A stretch of DNA of 64,000 nt from Variovorax sp. dw_308 (GCF_019207085.1 NZ_JAATOM010000017.1:62001-126000), one strand, 5' to 3'. Shown: positions 6,792 through 17,676, numbered from the stretch's first letter. The notes: generated by a model not told the origin, from the letters alone. Made by a program: numbers and translations.

Positions 6792-8435
6792 ATGCTCGGT
6801 TTGATGCAAGACCAACCGCTGCTGATCTCGTCGCTGCTCGAGTTCGCAGACCGCCACCATCGCGACGCCGAGATCGTTTCGCGCCGCTTCGAAGGTGACA
6901 TCCACCGCTACACCTGGGCCGACATGGCGGTGCGCGCCCGCAAGGTCGCCAACGCGCTCGACCAGGAAGGGCTGCTGTTCAGCGACCGCATCGCCACGCT
7001 GGCCTGGAACGGCTACCGGCACCTGGAGGCGTACTACGGCGTCAGTGGCTCGGGGCGCGTGTTGCACACCATCAACCCGAGGCTGCACCCGGACCAGATC
7101 GCATGGATCGCCAATCATGCCGAAGACCAGGTCCTGATGTTCGACCTGAGCTTCCTGCCGCTGGTGCAGGCGGTGCACGCGCGCTGCCCGACCATCAGGA
7201 AATACATCGCGTTGTGCGACGCCGACAAGCTCCCGGCGGACAGCAGCGTTCCCGGCCTGGTCAGCTACGAAGACTGGATCGCGCCGCATTCGAGCGACTA
7301 CGCCTGGCCGAGCTTCGACGAGAACTCCGCCTCCAGCATGTGCTACACGAGCGGCACCACCGGCAACCCGAAGGCCGCGCTCTACAGCCATCGCTCCTCG
7401 GTGCTGCATGCCTACGCCGCGGCGCTGCCCGACGTGATGTGCCTGTCGGCACGTGACTCGGTGCTGCCAGTGGTGCCGATGTTCCACGTCAATGCCTGGG
7501 GCATTCCGTATTCGGCTGCGCTCACCGGCTGCAAGCTGGTGTTCCCGGGCGCCTCGCTCGACGGAAAGTCGGTTTTCGAACTCATCGAGAACGAGAAGGT
7601 CACCTTCGCGGCCGGGGTGCCGACCGTCTGGCAAATGATGCTCGGCCACATGCAGGCCAACAACCTTCGCTTCTCGACGTTGAAGCGCACGGTGATCGGC
7701 GGCTCGGCCTGCCCGCCGGCCATGATCAAGGCGTTCCAGGAGGTCTACGGCGTGGAAGTGCTGCACGCCTGGGGCATGACCGAGATGAGCCCGCTGGGCA
7801 CGCTCTGCACGCTCAAGAACAAGCACCTGTCCCTGTCGCCCGACGAGCAGACCGCGATCCGCCTGAAGCAGGGCCGGGCGATCTTCGGCGTCGACATGAA
7901 GATCGTCGATGCCGACGGCAAGGAACTTCCGTGGGACGGCAAGGCCTACGGCGACCTGCTGGTGAAAGGCCCCTGGATCGTCAAGGAATACTTCAAGGGC
8001 GAGGGCGGCGATCCGCTGATCCCCGACGAGAACGGCCGTGGCTGGTTCCCGACCGGCGACGTGGCGACCATCAACGCCGACGGCTTCCTGCAGATCACCG
8101 ACCGCAGCAAGGACGTGATCAAGTCCGGCGGCGAATGGATCAGCTCCATCGAGATCGAGAACATCGCCGTCGCGCATCCGGCGATCGCCATGGCCGCCTG
8201 CGTCGGCGTGTTCCACCCGAAGTGGGACGAGCGCCCGATCGTCACCGTGGTCAAGCGCCCCGGCCAGGAGGTCACGCGCGAGGAACTGCTGAAGTTCTAC
8301 GAAGGCAAGACAGCCAAGTGGCAGATTCCCGACGACGTGGTGTTCCTGGAATCCATTCCGCTCGGCGCCACCGGCAAGATCCTGAAGACCAAGCTGCGCG
8401 AGCAGCTCAAGGGCTACAAGCTGCCGGGAGTCTGA
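6792..8435 (+). CDS. Acyl-CoA ligase (AMP-binding; resembles 3-(methylthio)propionyl-CoA ligase/DmdB)
   Basis: Activates a carboxylic acid to its acyl-CoA through an acyl-adenylate. The 547-residue protein has the P-loop-like YTSGTTGNPKAALYSHRS near residue 180, the WGMTEMSP motif near 325, the hinge block GWFPTGDVATINADGF...ITDRSKDVIKSGGEWIS near 420-455, and the catalytic Lys in GATGKILK near the end. The N-terminus (MLGLMQDQPLLISSLLEFA) is typical of the DmdB-like group, whose members take various short and medium acids, so the true substrate is open. It is followed by a Liv-type importer and a beta-oxidation operon on the same strand, which fits activation of an imported acid. Confidence 0.92.
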   Translation: MLGLMQDQPLLISSLLEFADRHHRDAEIVSRRFEGDIHRYTWADMAVRARKVANALDQEGLLFSDRIATLAWNGYRHLEAYYGVSGSGRVLHTINPRLHPDQIAWIANHAEDQVLMFDLSFLPLVQAVHARCPTIRKYIALCDADKLPADSSVPGLVSYEDWIAPHSSDYAWPSFDENSASSMCYTSGTTGNPKAALYSHRSSVLHAYAAALPDVMCLSARDSVLPVVPMFHVNAWGIPYSAALTGCKLVFPGASLDGKSVFELIENEKVTFAAGVPTVWQMMLGHMQANNLRFSTLKRTVIGGSACPPAMIKAFQEVYGVEVLHAWGMTEMSPLGTLCTLKNKHLSLSPDEQTAIRLKQGRAIFGVDMKIVDADGKELPWDGKAYGDLLVKGPWIVKEYFKGEGGDPLIPDENGRGWFPTGDVATINADGFLQITDRSKDVIKSGGEWISSIEIENIAVAHPAIAMAACVGVFHPKWDERPIVTVVKRPGQEVTREELLKFYEGKTAKWQIPDDVVFLESIPLGATGKILKTKLREQLKGYKLPGV

Positions 8436-8508
8436 ACCCGGGGCGCACCCGGAGGCCCGGCGCAGCCGGTTCCGCGGTTGCCCACGTACAGGCATCCCTG
8501 CGCCCCGT

Positions 8509-8524
8509 GCTACCGCCCGGTAGC
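8509..8524. promoter_or_regulatory. Perfect 16-bp palindrome upstream of the Liv operon
   Basis: GCTACCGCCCGGTAGC has 7-bp arms around a 2-bp centre, inside the 217-base gap between the ligase and the solute-binding gene. It could be a dimeric repressor site or the core of a hairpin; no T-run follows, so an intrinsic terminator is unlikely. No regulator is assigned. Confidence 0.4.
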
Positions 8525-8652
8525 AATGCCTGTCGCCTGAGCGATAGAAACGGGCGTTTCGTGGGCGGGCTTACGGGCATTCCCTGTGCTTCGGCCTTGG
8601 AAAGCCCCGTACGCTCGCAACGACTTTTTCTGAACCCTTGTGGAGACTTTCG

Positions 8653-9894
8653 ATGAAATTTGCCCTGAAATTCCTGGCCGGCACGGTCATGCTGGCCGCT
8701 GCAGCCGGCGCGTTTGCCCAAAAGGGTGAAACCGTCAAGATCGCGATGATCGAGGGCCTGTCGGGCCCGTTCGCCAACGTGGGCCAGAACCAGCTCAAGA
8801 GCTGGCAGTTCGTGGCGGAGAACCTGACCGCCGCCGAGAACCCGGCAGGCGTCAAGTTCGAGATCGTCGGCATGGACAGCAAGAGCTCCCCGCAAGAAGC
8901 GCTGAACCTGCTCAAGGCCGCCAGCGACCAGGGCTTCCGGTACATCACGCAGGGCAACGGCTCGAACGTCGGCGTGCCGCTGTCGGACGCCGTGGGCAAG
9001 GCCAACGACCGCAATCCCGGCAAGGAAGTCATCTACCTCAACTACGCCGCGGTCGATCCGATCCTGACCAACGAGAAGTGCAACTATTGGCACTTCCGCC
9101 TGGACGCCGACACGTCGATGAAGATGGAAGCCCTGACCAGCTTCATGAAGGACCAGCCCAACATCAAGAAGGTCTACCTGCTGAACCAGAACTACTCGCA
9201 TGGCCAGCAGGTCGCGAAGTATTTCAAGGAAGGCCTGGCGCGCAAGCGTCCTGACGCGCAGATCGTCGGCGACGACCTGCACCCGCTGGGCCAGGTCAAG
9301 GACTTCGCGCCCTACGTCGCCAAGATCAAGCAGTCGGGCGCCGACACGCTGGTGACCGGCAACTGGGGCCAGGACATGACCCTGCTGATCAAGGCGCTGA
9401 ACGATGCCGGCCTGAAGATTCCGGTCTACGCGTACTACGCCGGTGTGTCGGGCACGCCCACGGCGCTGGCTTCAGGCGGCGACCTGGACGTCTTCCAGAT
9501 CGCATACAACCATTCGAACTACACGGGTCGGATGAACCAGCTGATGGTCGATTTCCAGAAGAAGTTCAATGACGACTTCTACACCTTCTCGGTCTACAAC
9601 GGCCTGGTGGCGCTGAGCAATGCGATGGCCAAGGCCAAGTCGACCGATCCGGTCAAGGTGGCGGCGTCGCTCGAAGGCCTGAAGTTCAACGGCTTCAATG
9701 GCGAAAGCGAAATCCGCAAGACCGACCACCAGATGCAGCAAGGCCTCTGGATCTCCAAGTGGCAGAAGGTCGACGCCAAGAACAAGTACAACGTCGAGAA
9801 GACCGGCTACACCTTCGTGCCGGTGAAGTACCTGGAACCCTACGTCGCGAGCACCCCGACGTCCTGCCAGATGAAGCGTCCCAGCGCGGGCTGA
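8653..9894 (+). CDS. Liv-type ABC importer, periplasmic substrate-binding protein
   Basis: The binding protein captures the substrate in the periplasm for the LivHMGF machinery encoded next. 413 residues with a Sec signal peptide (MKFALKFLAGTVMLAAAAGAFA) and a type I periplasmic-binding fold: KIAMIEGLSGPFANVGQNQLK, a Ser/Asn-rich first pocket, NYAAVDPIL, and YVAKIKQSGADTLVTGNWGQD. The ATG at 8653 follows GGAGACTTTCG. Such proteins bind branched-chain amino acids, but many relatives bind aromatic or aliphatic acids or amides. With an acyl-CoA ligase upstream and beta-oxidation downstream, a carboxylate or acyl compound is at least as likely as an amino acid. Confidence 0.93.
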   Translation: MKFALKFLAGTVMLAAAAGAFAQKGETVKIAMIEGLSGPFANVGQNQLKSWQFVAENLTAAENPAGVKFEIVGMDSKSSPQEALNLLKAASDQGFRYITQGNGSNVGVPLSDAVGKANDRNPGKEVIYLNYAAVDPILTNEKCNYWHFRLDADTSMKMEALTSFMKDQPNIKKVYLLNQNYSHGQQVAKYFKEGLARKRPDAQIVGDDLHPLGQVKDFAPYVAKIKQSGADTLVTGNWGQDMTLLIKALNDAGLKIPVYAYYAGVSGTPTALASGGDLDVFQIAYNHSNYTGRMNQLMVDFQKKFNDDFYTFSVYNGLVALSNAMAKAKSTDPVKVAASLEGLKFNGFNGESEIRKTDHQMQQGLWISKWQKVDAKNKYNVEKTGYTFVPVKYLEPYVASTPTSCQMKRPSAG

Positions 9895-9911
9895 AGCGCC
9901 GTGAACCAGAG

Positions 9912-9948
9912 CGCCGGCGGGTGATGCAAATCGCTCTCCGGCGTTTTT
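9912..9948 (+). terminator. Possible weak terminator or attenuator between binding-protein and permease genes
   Basis: The 6-bp stem CGCCGG (9912-9917) / CCGGCG (9938-9943) is followed directly by TTTTT (9944-9948). The loop is long (20 bases), so it would be a partial terminator. Such a site would give more binding protein than permease, as is usual in these operons. Confidence 0.4.
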
Positions 9949-9987
9949 CATGGCTTCCCAATAACGAATCAGCGAGGGTGGCAGCAA

Positions 9988-10935
9988 ATGGAATTCTTCG
10001 TTATCTCGCTCCTGAACGGGCTCAGCTACGGGCTGCTGCTTTTCATGTTGAGCTCCGGACTTACCTTGATCTTCAGCATGATGGGCGTGCTGAACTTCGC
10101 GCACACCAGCTTCTACATGCTGGGTGCCTATTTCGCATTCACGATCTCGGGCCTGGTCGGCTTCTGGCCGGCGCTGGTGATCGCGCCGCTGGTGGTGTTT
10201 GCGCTCGGCGCGGCGTTCGAGCGGTATTGCCTTCGCCGGGTGCACAAGTTCGGGCACGTGCCTGAATTGCTGGTCACCTTCGGCCTGTCGTACCTGATCC
10301 TCGAAGTGGTGCAACTGATCTGGGGTCGCTCGGTGGTGCCGTACGGCTTGCCGCGGCAGCTAGAGGGCCCGCTTTTCACCATCTTCGGCACGCAGTTCCC
10401 GAAGTCGAAGTCCTTCATCATGCTGGTCGCGGTGCTGATGCTGGTGTCGGTCTGGCTGCTGCTGACGCGCACGCGCATCGGGCTGGTGATCCAGGCGGCA
10501 CTCAAGCACCCCGACATGGTCGAGGCGCTGGGCCACAACGTGCCACGCGTCTTCATGCTGGTGTTCGGTGGCGGCGCTGCGCTGGCAGGGCTGGCCGGTG
10601 TGATCGGCGGCAACACCTACGTGACCGAGCCGGCGATGGCCGGGGCCGTAGGCTCGATCGTGTTCGTCGTGGTGGTGGTGGGCGGCATGGGGTCGCTGGC
10701 GGGGGCGTTCCTGGCGTCGCTGCTCATCGGCGTGCTGCAGACCTTTGCCGTGGCGATGGACCAATCCATAGGCGGCGCGTTCCAGTCGCTGGGCATGGCG
10801 GTGACCGACCAGACCTTCGGCCATGAACTCCTGCAACTCAAGATCTCGCAGATCGCGCCGATCCTTCCGTACCTGTTCCTGGTGCTGATCCTGATATTCC
10901 GGCCCAAGGGCCTGCTCGGCACGCGGGAGGACTGA
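9988..10935 (+). CDS. livH: Liv-type ABC importer, permease LivH
   Basis: A 315-residue inner-membrane permease of the LivH class with about eight hydrophobic segments. The N-terminus SLLNGLSYGLLLFMLSSGLT and GVLNFAHTSFYMLGAY are class hallmarks, as is VVGGMGSLAGAFLASLLIG near residue 235. It forms the channel with LivM and carries the usual EAA-like loop contacting the ATPases. The ATG at 9988 follows GAGGGTGGCAGCAA. LivM starts three bases after its stop. Confidence 0.95.
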   Translation: MEFFVISLLNGLSYGLLLFMLSSGLTLIFSMMGVLNFAHTSFYMLGAYFAFTISGLVGFWPALVIAPLVVFALGAAFERYCLRRVHKFGHVPELLVTFGLSYLILEVVQLIWGRSVVPYGLPRQLEGPLFTIFGTQFPKSKSFIMLVAVLMLVSVWLLLTRTRIGLVIQAALKHPDMVEALGHNVPRVFMLVFGGGAALAGLAGVIGGNTYVTEPAMAGAVGSIVFVVVVVGGMGSLAGAFLASLLIGVLQTFAVAMDQSIGGAFQSLGMAVTDQTFGHELLQLKISQIAPILPYLFLVLILIFRPKGLLGTRED

Positions 10936-10938
10936 CAC

Positions 10939-12234
10939 ATGGCCAACTCGAATTCCAAACGGGCCAAGCCCATGAACGCCGGCCGCGTCGCCGTCTGGTC
11001 GCTGTTCGCGGTCGCGATGATCGTCGCGCCGCTGGTCTTCCGCAGCAGCCTGGCGCTGACGATCCTGTCGCAGATGGGTTATCTCATCATCATCTGCCTC
11101 AGCTACAACATGATCTTCGGCCAAGGCGGCATGCTGAGCTTCGGCCATGCCGTGTACACCGGCATGGGCGCGTTCATCGCCATCCACGCAATGAACCTCG
11201 CCGCGGAGGGCAGCTTCAAGGTGCCGCTGGTGCTGATTCCGCTGGTGGGCGGCATCGGGGGCATGTTCTTCGCCATCCTGTTCGGCTTCGTGACCACCAA
11301 GAAGGCGGGCACGACCTTCGCGATGATCACCCTGGGCATCGGCGAACTCGTGGCCTCGATGGCGCTGATGTTCCCGGGCTTCTTCGGCGGCGAGGGCGGC
11401 GTGACGACCAACCGGACGTACGGCACGTTCATGGGCGCGACCTTCGGCCCGCAGATCCAGGTGTACTACCTGATCGCGGTCTACTGCTTCATCTGCACCG
11501 CGTTGATGTTCGCCTTCACCGGCACGCCGCTCGGCCGCATCCTGAACGCAGTGCGCGACAACCCGGAGCGGGTCGAATTCATTGGCTACAACACGCAGCG
11601 GGTGCGCTACTTCGCCTTCATCATCGCCGGCTTCTTCGCCGGCATCGGCGGGGGCTTGGCAGCCATCAACTTCGAGATCGTGAACGCGAGCGACAGCCTG
11701 AGCGGCGTGCGCTCGGGCGGCTACCTGCTGTTCACATTCCTGGGTGGCGCGACCTTCTTCTTCGGGCCGATCATCGGTGCGGTGCTGCTGGTGCTGGCCT
11801 CGGTGCTGCTGTCGGAACTCACCAAGGCCTGGCTGCTGTACCTGGGCCTGGTGTTCCTGCTGATGGTGATGTTCGCGCCGGGCGGCGTCGCCAGCCTGAT
11901 CATGATGAACCTGCGGGTGGCCAAGTTCGGTCGCTTCAAGCCGTTCTGGCCACTGTACGTGGGGCTGATCGTGACGGGCGCTTTGCTGGTCGTCGGGGCC
12001 GCGGCGTTGGTGGAAATGGTCTACCACGTCCAGTTGAATGCGGCGCTCGGGCCGGAGGTTCATTTCGCCGGCCTGACGCTGGATACATCGAGCATGGGCA
12101 GCTGGCTTGGCGCGGCAGCGGTTGCGCTGGTCGGGCTGGGCCTGATGGAGATCGTCCGGCGCAAGTTCGCGCGCGCCTGGGGCGCCGCGCAGGAATACAT
12201 CGAAGCAGAAATCAAGCGCATGGAGGCTGCATAA
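10939..12234 (+). CDS. livM: Liv-type ABC importer, permease LivM
   Basis: A 431-residue LivM-class permease, longer than many (about 330-420) because of an extra C-terminal part. Hallmarks are LSYNMIFGQGGMLSFGHAVYTGMGAF near residue 55, the cytoplasmic loop TPLGRILNAVRDNPERVEFIGYN near 195-220, and FLGGATFFFGPIIGAVLL. Residues from about 330 onward add two further hydrophobic segments and a charged tail (FARAWGAAQEYIEAEIKRMEAA). It pairs with LivH in the inner membrane. Confidence 0.94.
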   Translation: MANSNSKRAKPMNAGRVAVWSLFAVAMIVAPLVFRSSLALTILSQMGYLIIICLSYNMIFGQGGMLSFGHAVYTGMGAFIAIHAMNLAAEGSFKVPLVLIPLVGGIGGMFFAILFGFVTTKKAGTTFAMITLGIGELVASMALMFPGFFGGEGGVTTNRTYGTFMGATFGPQIQVYYLIAVYCFICTALMFAFTGTPLGRILNAVRDNPERVEFIGYNTQRVRYFAFIIAGFFAGIGGGLAAINFEIVNASDSLSGVRSGGYLLFTFLGGATFFFGPIIGAVLLVLASVLLSELTKAWLLYLGLVFLLMVMFAPGGVASLIMMNLRVAKFGRFKPFWPLYVGLIVTGALLVVGAAALVEMVYHVQLNAALGPEVHFAGLTLDTSSMGSWLGAAAVALVGLGLMEIVRRKFARAWGAAQEYIEAEIKRMEAA

Positions 12235-12248
12235 GCAGGGTACGGCAC

Positions 12249-13019
12249 ATGACCTACGCACTCGAACTCAAGAACTTGCGCAAGAGCTTTGGCAAGACCG
12301 ACATCATTCGCGGCATCGACCTTTCGGTGAATGCGGGCGAACGCGTCGCGGTGATCGGTCCCAACGGGGCGGGCAAGTCGACGCTGTTCAACCTCATCAG
12401 CGGACGGCTGCATCCCAGTAGCGGCGAGGTGCTGCTGAACGGGCAGCGCATCGACGGCAAGACGCCATTCGAGATCAACCGGCTCGGCCTCTCGCGCAGC
12501 TTCCAGATCACCAACATCTTTCCGAAGCTGAGCGTCTTCGAGAACCTGCGCTGCGGCCTGCTGTGGCACACGGGGGCGCGCTACAGCTTCCTGCGCTTCC
12601 TGTCGAACCTCGACGACGCCAACGCGCGCACCGAGGAACTGGTGCGCCAGATCGGGCTGGAGCGCAAGCGCGACGTGCAGGCGGTGAACCTCACCTATGC
12701 CGAGCAGCGCGCGCTGGAGATCGGCGTGACGATCGCCGGCGGCGCCAACGTGATCCTGCTGGACGAACCGACGGCGGGGATGAGCAAGACCGAGACTTCC
12801 CACTTCATCGCGCTGATCAAGCACGTGACGGTCGGGAAGACCTTGCTGACAGTGGAGCACGACATGGGCGTGGTGTTCGGGCTGGCCGACAAGATCGCGG
12901 TGGTGGTCTACGGTGAAGTCATTGCCTTCGATACGCCGGCGGCGGTGCGCGCCAGCGCCAAGGTGCAGGAGGCCTATCTCGGCTCCTCGGTCGCGGATGC
13001 GCAAGGGGCAGGACACTGA
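12249..13019 (+). CDS. livG: Liv-type ABC importer, ATPase LivG
   Basis: A 256-residue ABC ATPase. The Walker A GPNGAGKST lies near residue 38, the Q-loop is in LSRSFQITNIFP, Walker B is VILLDEPTAGMS near 175, and the H-loop is in TVEHDMGVVF. The signature motif is weak: LTYAEQRALEIG replaces the common LSYGEQR, losing the central Gly. It powers import together with LivF, whose ATG follows two bases after this stop. Confidence 0.94.
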   Translation: MTYALELKNLRKSFGKTDIIRGIDLSVNAGERVAVIGPNGAGKSTLFNLISGRLHPSSGEVLLNGQRIDGKTPFEINRLGLSRSFQITNIFPKLSVFENLRCGLLWHTGARYSFLRFLSNLDDANARTEELVRQIGLERKRDVQAVNLTYAEQRALEIGVTIAGGANVILLDEPTAGMSKTETSHFIALIKHVTVGKTLLTVEHDMGVVFGLADKIAVVVYGEVIAFDTPAAVRASAKVQEAYLGSSVADAQGAGH

Positions 13020-13021
13020 TC

Positions 13022-13717
13022 ATGTTGAAACTCAACGACATCCACGCCTACTATGGCAAGAGCCACGTGCTGCACGGCGTTTCATTCGAGGTCGGCAAGG
13101 GCGAGATCGTCGCGCTGCTGGGCCGCAACGGCTCCGGCCGCTCGACCACCGCCAAGGCCATCATGGGCCTGGTGCATGCCGAGGGGCAGCTCGAATGGAA
13201 AGGCCAGGACATCCTGCGCAAGAAGGCCTACGAGGTGGCGCACCTGGGCCTTGGCTACGTGCCGGAGAACCGCGACATCTTCCCCAAGCTCACCGTCGCA
13301 CAGAACCTGTTGCTCGGCCAGAAGGGCGCAGGGAAGGGCAGCCGCTGGACCTTCAAGGACATGTACGAGATGTTCCCGCGCCTCAAGGAGCGCGAGCACA
13401 CCGAGGCCGGCGTGCTCTCCGGCGGCGAGCAGCAGATGCTGACGCTGTGCCGCACGCTCATGGGCGACCCCGACCTGATCATCATCGACGAGCCGACCGA
13501 GGGCCTGGCGCCCAAGATTGTCGAGTTGGTGGGGCAGTACTTGCAGACGCTCAAGAGCCGCGGCATCTCGGTGCTGCTGATCGAGCAGAAGCTCACCATC
13601 GCGATGCACATCTCGGACCGCGCATTGGTCATGGGACATGGCAGCATCGTGTTCGACGGCACGCCGGACAGCCTGCGCGCCGATGCCACCACCCGAAAAG
13701 AATGGCTCGAAGTCTGA
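13022..13717 (+). CDS. livF: Liv-type ABC importer, ATPase LivF with Walker A Lys-to-Arg change
   Basis: A 231-residue ABC ATPase of the LivF class. The signature LSGGEQQMLTLCRTLM and Walker B DLIIIDEPTEGLAP are normal, and the H-loop region (IEQKLTIAM) has Gln rather than His, as in many LivF proteins. Walker A reads GRNGSGRSTT: the phosphate-binding Lys is Arg (codon CGC near 13140). This may be a lineage trait, but it implies that this ATP site is weak or structural. The stop codon falls in the first bases of a long palindrome. Confidence 0.92.
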   Translation: MLKLNDIHAYYGKSHVLHGVSFEVGKGEIVALLGRNGSGRSTTAKAIMGLVHAEGQLEWKGQDILRKKAYEVAHLGLGYVPENRDIFPKLTVAQNLLLGQKGAGKGSRWTFKDMYEMFPRLKEREHTEAGVLSGGEQQMLTLCRTLMGDPDLIIIDEPTEGLAPKIVELVGQYLQTLKSRGISVLLIEQKLTIAMHISDRALVMGHGSIVFDGTPDSLRADATTRKEWLEV

Positions 13718-13837
13718 AGGCGTGAATATTCCTACTGCGGACGCCGATCTCGGGCCTGCGGTGCTCACCGTACTGATGTACGGTTCCGCGCCGCAGACCC
13801 GACCTCGGCGCCCTCGCTACGGAATCTTCACACCTTC
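13716..13837. repeat. Long imperfect intergenic palindrome (about 122 bp)
   Basis: Two arms of about 58 bases pair around a TGAT loop (13774-13777). The outer ends GAAGGCGTGAATATTCC and GGAATCTTCACACCTTC are nearly exact complements, as are the central ACCGTAC / GTACGGT. Internal mismatches are spread throughout. The left end overlaps the livF stop codon. It would form a very stable hairpin that could end the Liv transcript. It resembles a dispersed intergenic repeat rather than a single-purpose terminator, as no T-run follows. Confidence 0.8.
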
Positions 13838-13934
13838 AGGGCCGGCGCCGTTTTAAGAGGATCATCCGGCGCTTGTCCCGGTAGCGACTAAGGCGAAATT
13901 CACTGGTCACCGGATACGCCTAGAATTTTAGAAA

Positions 13935-13952
13935 AAGAACACTCGTGCTATT
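13935..13952. promoter_or_regulatory. Candidate operator for the beta-oxidation operon
   Basis: AAGAACACTCGTGCTATT is an imperfect palindrome (12 of 18 positions symmetric, core CACTCGTG). It lies in an AT-richer patch about 95 bases before the first gene of the operon. Its size and position suit a TetR-type repressor such as those controlling fatty-acid catabolism in betaproteobacteria; the regulator is not in this window. Confidence 0.35.
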
Positions 13953-14045
13953 TGGCAGCGGGTGAGTGCGTGGCTCGACAAGCGCGGGCTCGCGCTCCTT
14001 GGCCAACTCTTCGTTTTTTTACCTTCCCATTCAAAGGAACGCGCC

Positions 14046-16151
<2,106 letters not shown>

Positions 16152-16172
16152 ACGACGGACGAGACCGCAACT

Positions 16173-17645
16173 GTGATCAAGAGAATCTTTCAAGTCCTGC
16201 TGCTGGCAGTTTTGTTGTTGGCGGCAGCGGTTGCGGTCAAGACGTGGCGCACGCCGTCACGCCAGCTGGCGGTGCGGCCTGTGGCCAAGCTGGACATCGA
16301 TGCGCAGGCCGCCGCGAAGCGGCTGTCGGGTGCGATCCCGTTTCGTACCGTGTCGAGCCTGGACGACCCCAAGGGGAACAACGCCGAGTTCGACAAACTG
16401 CATGCCTATCTGGCCGAGAAGTTTCCCAAGCTTCACGCGAGCCTGAAGAAGGAAGTCATCGGCGACAAGGCCTTGCTCTATACGTGGCAAGGCAGTGACC
16501 CGGCCCGCAAGCCGGTCGCACTGATGGCGCACCAGGACATGGTGCCGATCGCGCCTGGCACCGAGAAGGCCTGGTCGGTCGAGCCGTTCAGCGGCGAGAT
16601 CAAGGACGGCTACATCTGGGGCCGCGGCACGCTCGACAACAAGGGCAACCTGCTGGCGCAGATGGAAGCCATCGAATTGCTGATCGGCAAGGGCTTCAAG
16701 CCCAAGCAGACCATCTACCTGATCGCAGGGGATGACGAGGAAGTGACCGGCCTGCGCGGCGCGCTGCCGATTGCCGAGTTGCTGAAGTCGCGCGGGGTGG
16801 AACTCGACTGGGTGCTGGACGAGGGTCTTCTCGTGCTCGACGGCGTGCTACCGGGCCTTCGCCAGCCGGCCGCCTTGATCGGCCTGGCCGAGAAGGGCTA
16901 TGCGACCTTCTTCCTCACGCTCGACACGGCCCCGAGCCATTCCTCGATGCCGGCGCAACACACCGCCATCGGCGGCATGAGCAAGGCGCTGGCCAACCTG
17001 GAGGCGCACCAGATGCCCGGCGCCATCAAGGGCGTCGCGGGGGAGATGTTCGGCACGCTGGCGCCCGAGATGAGCGGCGTCAACCGCGTGATGCTGTCGA
17101 ACCTCTGGCTCACCGCACCGCTGGTGCAGGGCCAGCTGGAAAAGTCGCCCAGCAGCAATGCCATGCTGCGCACGACGACGGCGCTGACCATCGTTCGCGC
17201 CGGCAACAAGGACAACGTGCTGCCCGGCCGTGCCGAGGCGGCGGTCAACTTCCGCGTGTTGCCGGGCGATACGCTGGCGAGCGTGGAAGCGCATCTGCGC
17301 AAGACGCTCGACAACGACGCGATCCAGATCAAGGCCTACCCGGGCAACTCGGAGCCATCGCCCGTCTCGCCGACCGACAGCACCGGCTATCACACCATCG
17401 AACAGACGGTTCGCCAGGCCTTCCCTGACGCAGTGGTCGCGCCCGGCCTGATGACCGCCGCCACCGATTCGCGCCACATGAGCCTGATCAGCAAGTCGGT
17501 CTACCGCTTCTCGCCGTTCCGGATGAAGAGCGAGGACCTGGCGCGCTTCCACGGCACCAACGAACGGGTGTCGATCGCCAACTATGCCGAGATGATCGGC
17601 TTCTATCACCAGTTGCTGCTCAACACCGAGCAGCCACCCCTGTAA
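16173..17645 (+). CDS. Membrane-anchored M20 family metallohydrolase (PM20D1-like)
   Basis: A 490-residue M20 peptidase-family enzyme. An N-terminal hydrophobic helix (RIFQVLLLAVLLLAAAVAV) would anchor it with the active domain outside the cytoplasm. Two-metal ligands are visible: AHQDMVP, RGTLDNKGNL, the catalytic EE in GDDEEVTG, D in VLDEG and H in FHGTNERV. The closest named group I recognise is PM20D1/carboxypeptidase S; human PM20D1 makes and cleaves N-fatty-acyl amino acids. Start is GTG 16173, 21 bases after the hydratase stop. Its place inside a beta-oxidation operon suggests an amide-bond hydrolase that frees a fatty acid for the pathway. Confidence 0.88.
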   Translation: MIKRIFQVLLLAVLLLAAAVAVKTWRTPSRQLAVRPVAKLDIDAQAAAKRLSGAIPFRTVSSLDDPKGNNAEFDKLHAYLAEKFPKLHASLKKEVIGDKALLYTWQGSDPARKPVALMAHQDMVPIAPGTEKAWSVEPFSGEIKDGYIWGRGTLDNKGNLLAQMEAIELLIGKGFKPKQTIYLIAGDDEEVTGLRGALPIAELLKSRGVELDWVLDEGLLVLDGVLPGLRQPAALIGLAEKGYATFFLTLDTAPSHSSMPAQHTAIGGMSKALANLEAHQMPGAIKGVAGEMFGTLAPEMSGVNRVMLSNLWLTAPLVQGQLEKSPSSNAMLRTTTALTIVRAGNKDNVLPGRAEAAVNFRVLPGDTLASVEAHLRKTLDNDAIQIKAYPGNSEPSPVSPTDSTGYHTIEQTVRQAFPDAVVAPGLMTAATDSRHMSLISKSVYRFSPFRMKSEDLARFHGTNERVSIANYAEMIGFYHQLLLNTEQPPL

Positions 17646-17676
17646 TCGTTCCAACCATCGCTCAAAGGACATCGCC

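Noticed and set aside
10360..12261. A 633-codon His/Arg-rich minus-strand frame opposite livH and livM
   Set aside because: Mirror of membrane-protein codons on the plus strand; no start context or family match.
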